DNA of 64,000 nucleotides from Bacteroidales bacterium (GTDB lineage Bacteria; Bacteroidota; Bacteroidia; Bacteroidales; P3). The DNA is taken from contig JAEEZY010000003.1 in the NCBI GenBank assembly GCA_016292015.1, forward strand, positions 1 to 64,000, in the 5' to 3' direction. Below the pieces are notes generated by a model. The model saw nothing but the letters and a program-made list of their open reading frames with translations. It did no database searches and was not told the DNA's origin. Below are positions 1 through 8,422 of the stretch, piece by piece; position 1 is the stretch's first letter; each line of letters begins with the position of its first letter. A program made the translations under genes and the position numbers.

Positions 1-3
1 CAT

Positions 4-233
4 AAGCTTTTTTTAGTGTTTTTCGAGTTTTTCGATGTTTAAAATAAATTTTCGCATAATTTTGCCCTTTTCGCATTCTTTCGCAATCCAAAGAAACAGC
101 GAAGCGCATTTCATTTTCGTGTTTTTCGCCAAGGCAAGTGCAAAGCACAAGCTTTTTTTAGTGTTTTTCGAGTTTTTCGATGTTTAAAATAAATTTTCGC
201 ATAATTTTGCCCTTTTCGCATTCTTTCGCAATC
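4..233. repeat. 85-bp direct repeat, two copies
   Basis: Positions 4-88 and 149-233 are essentially identical over 85 bp (offset 145) and are built from words such as GTTTTTCGATGTTTAAA and TTTCGCAATC. The 60 bp between them holds related words. The same family recurs at 38816-39170 (opposite orientation) and 56315-56440. No ORF is supported inside. It looks like a dispersed intergenic repeat of unknown origin. Confidence 0.85.
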
Positions 234-262
234 TGGTCACAGGTAACAGGTCGCTTTTTTAG

Positions 263-580
263 TTACCCAATGTTATTGTAGTTCTTTTTAGCGATCTCTT
301 TCATCTCGCCCACGAGCGATTTCATGATGCCACGTTCCTCGTCGGAGAAGCGGAAGGTGAGAGTGTAAAGGCCGTCGGGACGGCGCACGAGGCGAGAGTG
401 CGCTGTGCGCATGAGCTCCTTGCTCCTCGGGCCACTGGGGCCATCCTGGATAAACAGGAACTCCTTGTCCCAACGGTTATACATACCCTTGCCATGAACG
501 GTCTGGCATTGAAGTTTTTCCTGGCAATACATTTTGACTCTAACTCCGTCAATGATGACATATCTATAAGCTTTTTTCAT
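263..580 (-). CDS. Small hypothetical protein
   Basis: A 105-residue basic protein I do not recognise. It starts MKKAYRYVIIDGVRVKMYCQ and has no signal peptide or membrane segment. The middle is rich in aromatic and charged residues (YNRWDKEFLFIQDG) and the C-terminal third is helical and charged (DEERGIMKSLVGEMKEIAKK). It lies 23 bp downstream of the HTH gene at 604-888 on the same strand, so the two probably form one transcript from the promoter at 947-954. The start ATG at 580 is the first in frame. Overlapping ORFs in other frames lack context and were discarded. It could be a partner or target of the HTH protein; that is inference from position only. Confidence 0.6.
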   Translation of the reverse strand: MKKAYRYVIIDGVRVKMYCQEKLQCQTVHGKGMYNRWDKEFLFIQDGPSGPRSKELMRTAHSRLVRRPDGLYTLTFRFSDEERGIMKSLVGEMKEIAKKNYNNIG

Positions 581-603
581 ATTGATTAATGTTTTTTAGT
601 TTG

Positions 604-888
604 TTACTGATTAATGATTGATTTGAAATGGTTGCGGTAGCTTGCGTCAAACTTCATGAGGTTCTCGTGGCGGGCGAGCAGGTTCGACACCGCCGGCTGA
701 CTTATCTGAAGCAGCATCGCCACCTCTTTTTGCCTCAGGTGATAATCATTGACAAGGAGAGCCACCACCATGCATCGATCGTCCACCAACTCCTGACGGC
801 GGCAATGCGACAGCAAGTCGTCCATCGTGACCCCGACCTTGTCGGCCAGTTCCACAAGAAGGGTTCTATTTAAATTTTCTTTTTCCAT
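604..888 (-). CDS. Small helix-turn-helix protein resembling DnaA domain IV
   Basis: A 94-residue protein that is almost entirely a helix-turn-helix. Residues about 30-85 follow the pattern of the DnaA C-terminal DNA-binding domain: a helix beginning VDDRCMVVALLV, then RQKEVAMLLQISQPAVSNLL with the turn around QIS and the recognition helix PAVSNLL, then a helix ending DASYRNHFKSI. There is no AAA+ ATPase domain, so this is not an initiator but a stand-alone DNA binder. It is first in a probable two-gene operon. Five copies of an ATCGCA-containing motif lie at 957-1108, overlapping or just upstream of its promoter, which makes autoregulation plausible. TrpR-like or phage Cro-like regulators are alternative families. 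The fold call is fairly sure; the function is not known. Confidence 0.7.
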   Translation of the reverse strand: MEKENLNRTLLVELADKVGVTMDDLLSHCRRQELVDDRCMVVALLVNDYHLRQKEVAMLLQISQPAVSNLLARHENLMKFDASYRNHFKSIINQ

Positions 889-946
889 AGTTTGAAAATT
901 TTGAATTAATACTTAGTTTATTTTTGTTTGATTTCGAAATCGAGTG

Positions 947-954
947 CAAAGGTA
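947..954 (-). promoter_or_regulatory. Bacteroidota -7 box for the HTH operon
   Basis: Read on the minus strand this is TACCTTTG, matching the Bacteroidota primary-sigma consensus TAnnTTTG, 59 bp upstream of the HTH gene start. No convincing TTTG -33 box sits at the ideal distance; a T-rich stretch is there instead. Confidence 0.55.
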
Positions 955-956
955 GG

Positions 957-1108
957 ATGCGATTAAGCGACTGAAAAAATGCCACCAAATGACAATTTTC
1001 AATCGCACACTATTTTAGTGGAAACCGTTGCTTTTCAACGAGAAAAAAATATCAAAAAAAATTATGCGATTGAACGCAAAACGCCCAATCGCACATTTCA
1101 ATCGCAAA
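957..1108. promoter_or_regulatory. Five copies of an ATCGCA operator-like motif
   Basis: The core TCAATCGCA or its reverse complement occurs at about 957-966 (reverse, variant GATGCGATTA), 999-1007 (forward), 1065-1073 (reverse), 1085-1094 (forward, CCAATCGCAC) and 1099-1107 (forward). The cluster sits between the HTH gene and the 3-prime end of the next gene. Clustered short motifs in both orientations beside a DnaA-type DNA binder suggest a binding array. The repetition is seen directly; the binding is inferred. Confidence 0.5.
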
Positions 1109-1118
1109 TGCCTGTTTT

Positions 1119-2100
1119 CTACTGACGGTTATCCCTTGCTATGTATTCATACACCCAGTCAGCATAAGGCTGTTTTTTGCCTTTGCTCATATACCTGACA
1201 AATGAATTCCGCTTTACCCCTCGCCTGACATTATCTGCAATTTTATAACGGAGACCATTCAGGACACCATTTTCGTACAGAAGACCCAAAATATATGCTT
1301 TTATCTCAAGTCTTTTATTGCGCTTTCTATCAACAGACCAATCACGGGCGATTTGGTCGGCATAATCCGACTGCATCAATGCCTCAATGAAATTATCCGT
1401 CCAAATGGAGTCGTATCGTTCAACACTTCGAAAATTATCAAACCAAGACTCTTTTAACATTTGTTGCAGGTTAATCTTCGGGGAATCGTAGTTGAGTTCT
1501 TCTTTCTTCTCTTCTTCTTTTTGCTCACCCTCAGTATCGGAATTCTTGTCATCGGCAACAGCATCTAATTCTTCATCATTAAAATCCAACAAAACGGGAG
1601 GTTCAACAGAGCCTTGCTCCATTGTGTCTAGATACATATATATATCAAGTTCCTCTCTTGCCATACACATATACAACATGTATAGCAAAGGTAAAGACCT
1701 GTAATAGCCTTGTTTTGTTTTAGTGGTCCAATACGACTTGTTTTTCAGACCGTTTTTGTTCATTAGGAACATTAATAAAACCTCCAAGTCCGAAGATTGA
1801 TCGTTAGAGCATAAGATACCCATAAAGTCCTCTGTATAATCCTTAGTTTTAACGTGGTCAAGATAACAAATATACCCGCCATTCTCGTTCAAGATTTTTT
1901 TTCGTCAACCCCCTGATGGTCTTGTATTTGAGCCGTTCTTTTTCCACACCTTGCTCACTATCTAATACAGAAATACCTTTATAAAGTATTTTTGCGTAAA
2001 TCTCCAAATCCTTATGTAGTGATTCTGGAGATCTTTTCATTGGTAACGTGTCTTTTCCCATTTTGTAGAAGTCATCAATCAACTGTAAAATCATAATCAA
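1119..2100 (-). pseudogene. Unknown protein gene split by a frameshift in an A8 run
   Basis: Two minus-strand frames abut here: 2100-1858 (80 codons from ATG) and 1892-1119 (257 codons, opening only at a TTG). They meet at a run of eight A on the coding strand (plus positions 1895-1902). With seven A the frames join into one 326-residue protein whose joint reads GLTKKILNENGGYICYLDHV, which is smooth. The protein has no recognised domain. It is soluble-looking, has an acidic linker (EGEQKEEEKKEE) near residue 200 of the joined form, and ends in a basic helical segment. A TAnnTTTG-like box (TAAATTTG, plus 2136-2143) lies 36 bp upstream. The break may be a real null allele, phase variation by homopolymer slippage, or a read error. 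Confidence 0.7.
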
Positions 2101-2504
2101 TCCTTTCGTTTAAGTTAAATACTAAATTCTGTTTGCAAATTTATGAAACAAACACACTAACCCAGAGAGATAAATATCAACTCATGTTAGTTTTTTTTTA
2201 GACAAAAATGAAACATTTGCGAAAACAAACGTCGTTATCCATTGTGTCACTCATAAGTCATTGACTTTAAACACCCATCTCCTGTCAGGTGCACTTCATC
2301 CATCATTTTGATAGCGACTTCTTGCATTGCATTCGAGATCACCGTTAATCGTTAACCGTTAGCATTTAGTTTTTACTAATTGGGGGGGATTGTGTATATT
2401 TGCAAATTGACAACATATCTATTAACCTATAAAACACAATTATAAAACCAAAAGAGGGAAATAACAATAAATTAAATAGTTAGAAGCGTTTTGCTTTTCT
2501 TTGT
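2101..2504 (+). other. Intergenic region with leader promoter of the R-M gene
   Basis: No gene is seen. The region holds a minus-strand -7 box for the split gene (2136-2143), the left copy of the ATCACCGTTAAC element (2338-2363), a G7 run near 2383, and on the plus strand TATATTTG at 2395-2402, a good -7 box. Transcription from it would start near 2409 and give a leader of about 280 nt ahead of the restriction-modification gene. Confidence 0.5.
2338..2363 (+). repeat. Left copy of ATCACCGTTAAC element
   Basis: The first 22 bases match the reverse complement of 5559-5580 at all but one position, so the two copies form a long-distance inverted repeat around the restriction-modification gene. 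A third copy, in the same orientation as this one and extended, lies at 5870-5898. Confidence 0.75.
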
Positions 2505-2613
2505 ACAACCGAAATCTCGACAATTTCGCTATCATTACACAGGAAAGGAAACGCTCGCGGGTATCCGTGAGCTTTCTTGTTCGTAATGATAGGTAGTCGA
2601 GAACCTCGGTTGT
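2505..2613 (+). ncRNA. Structured leader RNA upstream of the R-M gene
   Basis: The segment folds into one long interrupted hairpin. Pairs: 2505-2512 with 2606-2613 (8 bp), 2515-2521 with 2596-2602 (7 bp), 2529-2538 with 2583-2592 (10 bp), 2546-2551 with 2573-2578 (6 bp), and 2553-2560 with 2565-2572 (8 bp) closed by a GTAT loop. Internal loops are asymmetric. Two pairs (2547/2577 and 2557/2568) are G-U only if the plus strand is the RNA, which agrees with a leader of the downstream gene. There is no U tract after it, so it is not a simple terminator. It matches no riboswitch or retron RNA that I recognise, and no reverse transcriptase is near. It may be a cis-regulator of the restriction-modification gene or a separate small RNA. 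Confidence 0.75.
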
Positions 2614-2688
2614 GAACGGAAAGATTTCACGGATTTCTTTATTTGCATTTCAATGCCAATAAGAATCCAATTAGAAAAGGAATAAAAA

Positions 2689-5280
2689 ATGGCATTATCA
2701 AATAATCTTCAACTTGTTTGTCCAATAAGAGGCCAACTAACAATTAATAAAAAAAGCAAAGACGGATTGACAGCAACAGAAGAATCCTTTAGGGTTGAGG
2801 CAATCCGATATTTGATTAGTAAGGGGTATCCAAAAGATAATTTTTGGTTAGAACCAATAATAAAACGTTTCGGCAATAATGGAAGAAACAGTTTTAGAAG
2901 TGATTTTGCCGTTCTTGATATACCTGCTCAGCAATTAGAGGTCAATTCACCTGATATGATTTTGAACCATGCTATCCTTTTGTGTGAAGTAAAACGAGAT
3001 AATGCAAAGAGTGATTATGTAAAAGAAACGCAGGTAAAACCAATGCTGGATTTTGCAATTAATCAAAACACCATTGGACTTTATTGGGATAATATAGATC
3101 GTAGGGTATTTTGGATTGAAATAAATAACGATAAAAAGGAAATTAAAGAAGGACCGATTTCCTTTATACCTCAGTTCGGACTATCAGTAAAAACCAAACC
3201 TCTTACCTTTAACTCGATTGAACCATCAGATAATCTCATAGATACGTTTGGTAGAATTGAAGATGTATTACACCAAGCAGCGTATTCTCCTGAAAAAAGG
3301 TACGAAATAATACTTCAGCTTTTGCTTGCTAAAATATTTGATGAACACCAGTTTGAGACTCGGGTGAATGATCCTTTGGAAATACAAGATTTCAAGTCAT
3401 TGGGGACACCTCCCGAAGCGACCAAGAAGAAAATGACTGACATTATTAAACGTGCCGTGTCATTTTACAGCAAACATCTACCTAATATAATATCTGATAA
3501 AACAATTTTAACTGGAGATCAATTGCTAGAAGTATTACAAATTCTTGCGCCAATTAAAATAACTCATTCAAAGCGTGATGTCGTTCAAACATTCTACATG
3601 AAGTTCGCAAAGGACATGTATAAGTGGGATATGGCCCAATATTTCACGCCAACATCGGTAACAGACTTTCTTGTAGATATCGTTAATCCTCAATTTGGGG
3701 AACATGTTGCTGATCCAGCATGTGGCAGCGCTGATTTTTTAGTTGCAGCATTCCGCAGATTAAGAGAGTTTAATCCTGGATACGCCGACTGTGTATGGGG
3801 GATAGATAACTCTCCTAATGCCGTGCAAGTTGCAGTTTTAAACATGCTTCTAAATGGAGATGGTAAAACAAATATAAAAAAGGATGACTCTTTGGCACAT
3901 GTAAACAATTATCTGAATCATTATGATGTAATAATGTGCAACCCTCCTTTTGGAACAAAAATAGTCGAGAAGAGAACTGCTGTTTTAAAGGAATATGATC
4001 TTGGCTATGAGTGGGTTTTAAATAAAGATGGGGAATATATTAAAACCGACCATTTGCTCCAGATGCAAGAAACTGGAATACTATTCATTGAAACTTGTAT
4101 AAAGGAGTGTAAGACCGGAGGTAGAATAGCCATAATATTACCAAATGGATATTTGGGTAATAGATCTCCCAAGTACAAGGTTGTTAGAGAATACATCTTA
4201 AAGCATGCAAAAATTGCAGCAATTATTTCTTTACCAAGATTCACATTCAAATCTAGTGGTGCGGATGTAAGTGCATCGGTGTTATATCTTGAAAAAAGAG
4301 ACAATCCCTTAGAAACATTGAAAGATGATCACCCTGGCTATAGATTGGCCGTTGAATTAATTGAGAAAGTCGGGTGGGATGCTGGAAATAAAAAAGCTCA
4401 ACCTATTTTTAAGCGTAATCAAAACGATGGTAGCTTGATTATTGCGGAGAATGGCGAGCCTATTCTGGATTGTGATTTCGAAGATGCAACGGATAGGATA
4501 GTTTATGGTGATGCGGCCAATAGTTTTGATTGGTTATCAAGGAATCGTAAAGAAAAGTTTGTTCCGGATGGATGGACCATAGGAATAGACATTATTTATT
4601 CTGATCCTGATTTAACTCTTGATCCCAAAAGGTACTGTAAAAAAGTTATGTACTTGAGAGAACAACTAAAGAGCATCCCTCATCTTAAATTAGGTGATAT
4701 TGTCGAGTTTATTCCTGAGAAAGAAAAAACAGATGGGTCAAAAGTGAAAATTGTAAAGTCGAATACTTATAACTATGTTGAAATACAAGATATTGGCCAA
4801 GGGGATTTTTCGTGCAAAGAATTAAAGGGATGGGAACTTCCCAGCCGAGCAAAACATTTTGCGGAAGCTGGTGATATATATTTTGGAGCCATCTGGGGTA
4901 GTGCAGTAAAGTGGTGCATAATACCATCTAATGTTGATAATGTTGTTGTAACAAATGGATGTTTCAGATGTCGAATTAAAAAAGGAAAAGATTCTTATTT
5001 GCCAGATTTGCTCGCATATATGAATAGTGAAGGGTGGGCTGTGCAAATGCGTTCAATTTCTAGGGGGTCAGATGGTTTGGCAGAAATATGTGAAGATGAT
5101 GCTTCACAAGTTATTATTCCAACTTTATCTAGTAAAGTACGAGCATCATTAGATCCAACTATCAAAGCTCTTCAAAAAGGATCTACTTCCTTAAACTCTT
5201 TGATAAATGGTCTTATTAAGGCAAAAAAGGTTGAATACATTGAACCATCAAAAAGACCGAGCCATATAGTACTAGTATGA
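2689..5280 (+). CDS. Single-chain restriction-modification protein (type IIG-like)
   Basis: An 863-residue protein joining nuclease, adenine methylase and specificity parts. Residues about 25-105 resemble the type I HsdR N-terminal nuclease, with a PD-(D/E)xK pattern D72, E100, K102 (SDFAVLD ... CEVKRD). Residues about 200-640 are an HsdM-like N6-adenine methylase: QYFTP at 317-321, SAM motif DPACGSADF at 342-350, catalytic NPPF at 418-421. The C-terminal 190 residues resemble one HsdS-type target recognition domain (LKLGDIVEF ... YVEIQDIGQG). There is no helicase, so it should cut without translocation, as type IIG or BcgI-like enzymes do. No separate hsdR, hsdM or hsdS is near. Its AT-rich composition differs from the GC-richer neighbours, suggesting acquisition. 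The inverted element copies and structured leader add to that view. Confidence 0.85.
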   Translation: MALSNNLQLVCPIRGQLTINKKSKDGLTATEESFRVEAIRYLISKGYPKDNFWLEPIIKRFGNNGRNSFRSDFAVLDIPAQQLEVNSPDMILNHAILLCEVKRDNAKSDYVKETQVKPMLDFAINQNTIGLYWDNIDRRVFWIEINNDKKEIKEGPISFIPQFGLSVKTKPLTFNSIEPSDNLIDTFGRIEDVLHQAAYSPEKRYEIILQLLLAKIFDEHQFETRVNDPLEIQDFKSLGTPPEATKKKMTDIIKRAVSFYSKHLPNIISDKTILTGDQLLEVLQILAPIKITHSKRDVVQTFYMKFAKDMYKWDMAQYFTPTSVTDFLVDIVNPQFGEHVADPACGSADFLVAAFRRLREFNPGYADCVWGIDNSPNAVQVAVLNMLLNGDGKTNIKKDDSLAHVNNYLNHYDVIMCNPPFGTKIVEKRTAVLKEYDLGYEWVLNKDGEYIKTDHLLQMQETGILFIETCIKECKTGGRIAIILPNGYLGNRSPKYKVVREYILKHAKIAAIISLPRFTFKSSGADVSASVLYLEKRDNPLETLKDDHPGYRLAVELIEKVGWDAGNKKAQPIFKRNQNDGSLIIAENGEPILDCDFEDATDRIVYGDAANSFDWLSRNRKEKFVPDGWTIGIDIIYSDPDLTLDPKRYCKKVMYLREQLKSIPHLKLGDIVEFIPEKEKTDGSKVKIVKSNTYNYVEIQDIGQGDFSCKELKGWELPSRAKHFAEAGDIYFGAIWGSAVKWCIIPSNVDNVVVTNGCFRCRIKKGKDSYLPDLLAYMNSEGWAVQMRSISRGSDGLAEICEDDASQVIIPTLSSKVRASLDPTIKALQKGSTSLNSLINGLIKAKKVEYIEPSKRPSHIVLV

Positions 5281-5555
5281 TCTTCCCTTTGTGGTGGATT
5301 TGTAATCCTCCACTTCTGGTAGTGAATATTTGTGTTTCGTGACGGGGTATTTTGGATGTGCTTTGCGAGGTTTTAATCGGTTTTAAATGGTTTTTTGAAG
5401 CCTTTTGTGTGGTTTTGGAGGCCGTTTTTGGCCTTCGAATTCACCCTTTGCGGTGGGGTGGATGGGTTTCCGAGGTGGTGGTTAAGTGATTAATATTTTG
5501 ATTTGCTGATTGTTGGTTGTATTTCCCGTCGGCTTTTCTTTTGATGAATTTTGCC

Positions 5556-5580
5556 GACGGTTAACGGTTAACGGTGATTT
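5556..5580 (-). repeat. Right copy of ATCACCGTTAAC element (inverted)
   Basis: Its reverse complement begins AAATCACCGTTAACCGTTAA and matches the left copy at 2338-2363 with one mismatch in 22. Together they frame a 3.2-kb block containing only the leader RNA and the restriction-modification gene. Confidence 0.75.
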
Positions 5581-5869
5581 CATTTGCAAAACAAGAGAAC
5601 GTTGGGAGGTTGATAAGATGATAGGTTGATAAGGAACGGTTAATTTTGTTTTTGAAATTCCATTGCAGAATTGGGGTGGGGACTTTCATTTTTTTCAAAA
5701 ATCGGTTCAAAAATTGGAGATTTTAGTTCATTTTTTCCGATTTTATACATCATTTTATTCAAATATTATAAATGTTAAAATTATAATATATTGTAATATA
5801 ATAAGTTATGCGTAACTATACTACTTATATATATTTTGTTTGAGCGCACACTGGCTAAAGACATAAGAA

Positions 5870-5898
5870 ATCACCGTTAACCGTGTTAACCGTTAACC
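5870..5898 (+). repeat. Third copy of ATCACCGTTAAC element
   Basis: ATCACCGTTAACCGT followed by a second GTTAACCGTTAACC unit, in the orientation of the left copy. It lies about 290 bp beyond the right copy. Confidence 0.7.
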
Positions 5899-6079
5899 TT
5901 TTTTCTCCTTACTTCCGCGATGCCTCCCTGCTGCCTCCCAGCTCTCTTTCTCCGTAGATGTTGTTTCAACTCATCCTCCCGACTCCATGGCTTCATCCTC
6001 TCATCTCCGGTATCTGAAAATCTGTCCTTCAATCCGGATGATATCCTGTGGATGAGTTATTTATAATAAATATCTTAGT

Positions 6080-6110
6080 TTTGACGATAAATAACCGCCC
6101 CGTATCTTTG
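6080..6110 (+). promoter_or_regulatory. Promoter TTTG-N19-TATCTTTG
   Basis: TTTG at 6080-6083 and TATCTTTG at 6103-6110 with a 19-bp spacer match the Bacteroidota primary promoter exactly. It points at the DUF6266-like gene, with a leader of about 125 nt. Confidence 0.75.
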
Positions 6111-6239
6111 CATCATGATTCGAATCAGTGCATGCACAACAAAAACAACCTAACAAACTAACTCCAAACAAATTAACAAACAACACACAAAAAAAACATT
6201 TGTCAATTCACTAATCACTAATCACCAATCACTAAAATT

Positions 6240-6974
6240 ATGGCAAGAACACCCCACAATCCAATCACGACCAAATGGTCCGGCGCCGTCGGCGGCTTCA
6301 CCTATCGCGTCCTTCGCGGCAACCAGATTATAGCCGAGCGCCCCTCTCACGTCAACAACCCCAAGTCGGCCGGTCAGACCCGTGTCCGCATGAAGTTCAA
6401 ACTCTCGGCCCAGTTCAGCGCCCTCTGGAACAGCATCCTCAACGCCAACCTGGCTAAACAAGGGACTGACTCCACAATCAACCGCGCCCTCGCCACCAGC
6501 GTGGCCTACCACGTGGCCGGCATCGACCAGCACGCCGCTGTCGTCAACCTCGCCGAGTTCGAGGAGGCATTCAACGCCCGCACCCGTCAGACCTCCTCGG
6601 GCGGCATGGTGGTGCACTTCAACGCCGCCGTGCAGGAAATCATCGCTCCCGAGGGCGCAGTGGTCACCTACCAGGTCGTCGCCTTCGACGAGGAGAGCAA
6701 CCCCATCGCCTTCAACACCCAGACATTCATCTCCAACGGCGACCCCAAGAACATCGACCTGCCGCTGGTGCGCATCACGCCCACCCGCTACGACGTCATC
6801 GCCTTCGCCACCACGCTCGACGAGAACACCGAGTACAACGGCCCGCTGGGCAACATCACGGGCGACAACCCCGAGTCCCTCTCCGCCAACACCTACAGCG
6901 TCCTCGTGAGCGCACTCTCCTCCGTCAACGGCACCATCAACGGCATCCAGACCGGCTCCTACCTGACAGCGTAA
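6240..6974 (+). CDS. DUF6266-like protein
   Basis: A 244-residue protein without signal peptide. The N-terminus (MARTPHNPI ... GFTYRVLRGNQIIAERPSHV, then NNPKSAGQTRVRMKF) has the layout of the DUF6266 family widespread in Bacteroidota: a short start, a stretch on a gene or genome product passed through unchanged, then VNNPKSxxQxxxRxKF. The rest is beta-rich, probably two Ig-like or fibronectin-like modules ending in YSVLVSALSS. Function of the family is unknown to me. It is a lone transcription unit: ideal promoter upstream and a strong terminator at 7090-7116. It is more GC-rich than the preceding restriction-modification gene. Family assignment is from memory of the N-terminal pattern. Confidence 0.7.
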   Translation: MARTPHNPITTKWSGAVGGFTYRVLRGNQIIAERPSHVNNPKSAGQTRVRMKFKLSAQFSALWNSILNANLAKQGTDSTINRALATSVAYHVAGIDQHAAVVNLAEFEEAFNARTRQTSSGGMVVHFNAAVQEIIAPEGAVVTYQVVAFDEESNPIAFNTQTFISNGDPKNIDLPLVRITPTRYDVIAFATTLDENTEYNGPLGNITGDNPESLSANTYSVLVSALSSVNGTINGIQTGSYLTA

Positions 6975-7089
6975 GCGCAGCGACCTGCGACCTGAAACCT
7001 GAAGTCTGCGAGAACAGACTTAACCGAAGGTCAAACCAGCAACCAGTAACCACTCGCTTCAAGCTGTCACCCATGTGCGGGCTCGCACG

Positions 7090-7116
7090 AATGGCACTCC
7101 CTTTGGGGGTGCCATT
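7090..7116 (+). terminator. Intrinsic terminator
   Basis: AATGGCACTCCC pairs with the GGGTGCCATT side around a short loop, followed by a T-rich tail (CCTTTGTTTTCC). It ends the DUF6266-like unit. Confidence 0.75.
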
Positions 7117-7187
7117 CCTTTGTTTTCCTCTCCTCCGAATATCGAATTCTTCAAAACTTGTTGATAAAATGTTGGAAGGGGAGGGGC

Positions 7188-7215
7188 TTTGTTCCGTTTT
7201 TATGTGCTATCTTTG
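7188..7215 (+). promoter_or_regulatory. dnaN promoter
   Basis: TTTG at 7188-7191 and TATCTTTG at 7208-7215. The 16-bp spacer is shorter than the usual 19-20. The -7 box is a perfect match and lies 57 bp before the dnaN start. Confidence 0.6.
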
Positions 7216-7271
7216 CAGTCTCTAATCAAGGCATTCTATATTTTCTGCAAACAAAATAAAACAGTTATACC

Positions 7272-8411
7272 ATGAAATTCATTGTCAACAGTCAGGCACT
7301 CTACAAACAGCTGCAATCTATCAGCGGCATCATCACCAACAGCAACACGGTTCCGATCATCAGCTGCTTCCACTTCCAGCTAGAGGAAGGACGGCTCACG
7401 GTCAGGGCTACCGACTTGGAAACCACCCTTGTGGTGACCTTGGATGTCGAGACGGCGTCGCTCGACGGCCTTACTCAGGTTGCCATCCAGTCGAAACTCC
7501 TGCTCGACATACTCAAATCACTCGACGACGTGCCTCTGACCTTTACGGTTGACGAAGCCTCTTTCGCCATCGAACTGTCTCACACCGCTGGCAAATACAA
7601 CCTGGCGGGAATGGACGCATCGGTGTTCCCGGCCATGCCTCAGCTGGAAGAGACCACAAGCGTCACCATGCCGGCGTCGGCACTCGTGTCGGCCATCAAC
7701 AAGACGGTATTCGCCGCCAGCAGCGACGAGATGCGCCTGCAGATGACGGGCATCTTTTGCCAGCTCTCGCCCGAGGGAACAACCTTCGTCGCCACCGACG
7801 CTCACAAGCTGGTGCGCTACAAACGCTCAGACGTGACGGCCGACCAACCGGCTGACTTCATTCTCCCTCGCAAACCCATAACATTGGTTAAGAAGATTTT
7901 GGAATCACGCAGCGGCGAGGTGGAGGTGGTCTTGAGCTACAACCGCACCAACGCTACCGTCGCTTTCGAAAACGTCTTCATCGCCTGCCGCCTGGTTGAC
8001 GGAAAATACCCGAACTACGAGGCTGCCATCCCGAAGGAGAACCCCAACAAACTCACCATCGACCGCGTGTCGTTCCTCAACACCCTCCGTCGCGTGGGCC
8101 TCTTCGCCAACCAGTCAACCAACCAGGTGCGCCTCTCACTCTCTGAAAACGAAATCATTATCTCGGCCGAAGACCTGGAGTTCTCCAACAACGCTCAAGA
8201 AAAACTGCCTTGCGACTACACTGGCGACAAAATGGACATCGGCTTCAACTCGCGCTTCCTCATCGAGATGCTCTCCAACCTCGACACCGAGCACATTCTC
8301 ATCGAGATGTCACAGCCAAGCCGCGCCGGTATCATCTTCCCGGTCTCTGACACCGAAGAAACTTCCGAGAACATCCTGATGCTCGTGATGCCCGTCATGT
8401 TGGCCAACTAA
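7272..8411 (+). CDS. dnaN: DNA polymerase III subunit beta (sliding clamp)
   Basis: A 379-residue protein of normal clamp length. It starts MKFIVNSQALYKQLQSISGI, typical of Bacteroidota DnaN, and shows the three clamp repeats (roughly 1-120, 125-250, 255-379) with the usual landmarks: FHFQLEEGRLTVRATDLETT in domain 1, MTGIFCQLSPEGTTFVATDAHKL in domain 2, and a C-terminus ending LMLVMPVMLAN. The dimeric ring tethers the replicative polymerase to DNA. It heads a plus-strand run; ftsX starts 11 bp after the stop, so they are probably co-transcribed. DnaA and recF are not adjacent in this order, but recF lies 5.6 kb away on the other strand. Confidence 0.97.
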   Translation: MKFIVNSQALYKQLQSISGIITNSNTVPIISCFHFQLEEGRLTVRATDLETTLVVTLDVETASLDGLTQVAIQSKLLLDILKSLDDVPLTFTVDEASFAIELSHTAGKYNLAGMDASVFPAMPQLEETTSVTMPASALVSAINKTVFAASSDEMRLQMTGIFCQLSPEGTTFVATDAHKLVRYKRSDVTADQPADFILPRKPITLVKKILESRSGEVEVVLSYNRTNATVAFENVFIACRLVDGKYPNYEAAIPKENPNKLTIDRVSFLNTLRRVGLFANQSTNQVRLSLSENEIIISAEDLEFSNNAQEKLPCDYTGDKMDIGFNSRFLIEMLSNLDTEHILIEMSQPSRAGIIFPVSDTEETSENILMLVMPVMLAN

Positions 8412-8422
8412 AAATCAACACA

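Larger units (their letters stand above)
5281..6239. other. Long intergenic region with repeats and AT-rich stretch
   Basis: No gene is supported over 959 bp. It contains the right inverted copy of the ATCACCGTTAAC element (5556-5580) and a third copy (5870-5898), a very AT-rich stretch (about 5690-5840), and the promoter of the next gene (6080-6110). Just before 6240 come tandem words of the type AATCACTAATCACC. The AT-rich stretch could be an upstream element or the edge of an inserted cassette. Confidence 0.6.

Noticed and set aside
4..233. Possible insertion-sequence ends
   Set aside because: The repeats are direct, not inverted, and no transposase frame is seen; the family is dispersed intergenic DNA.
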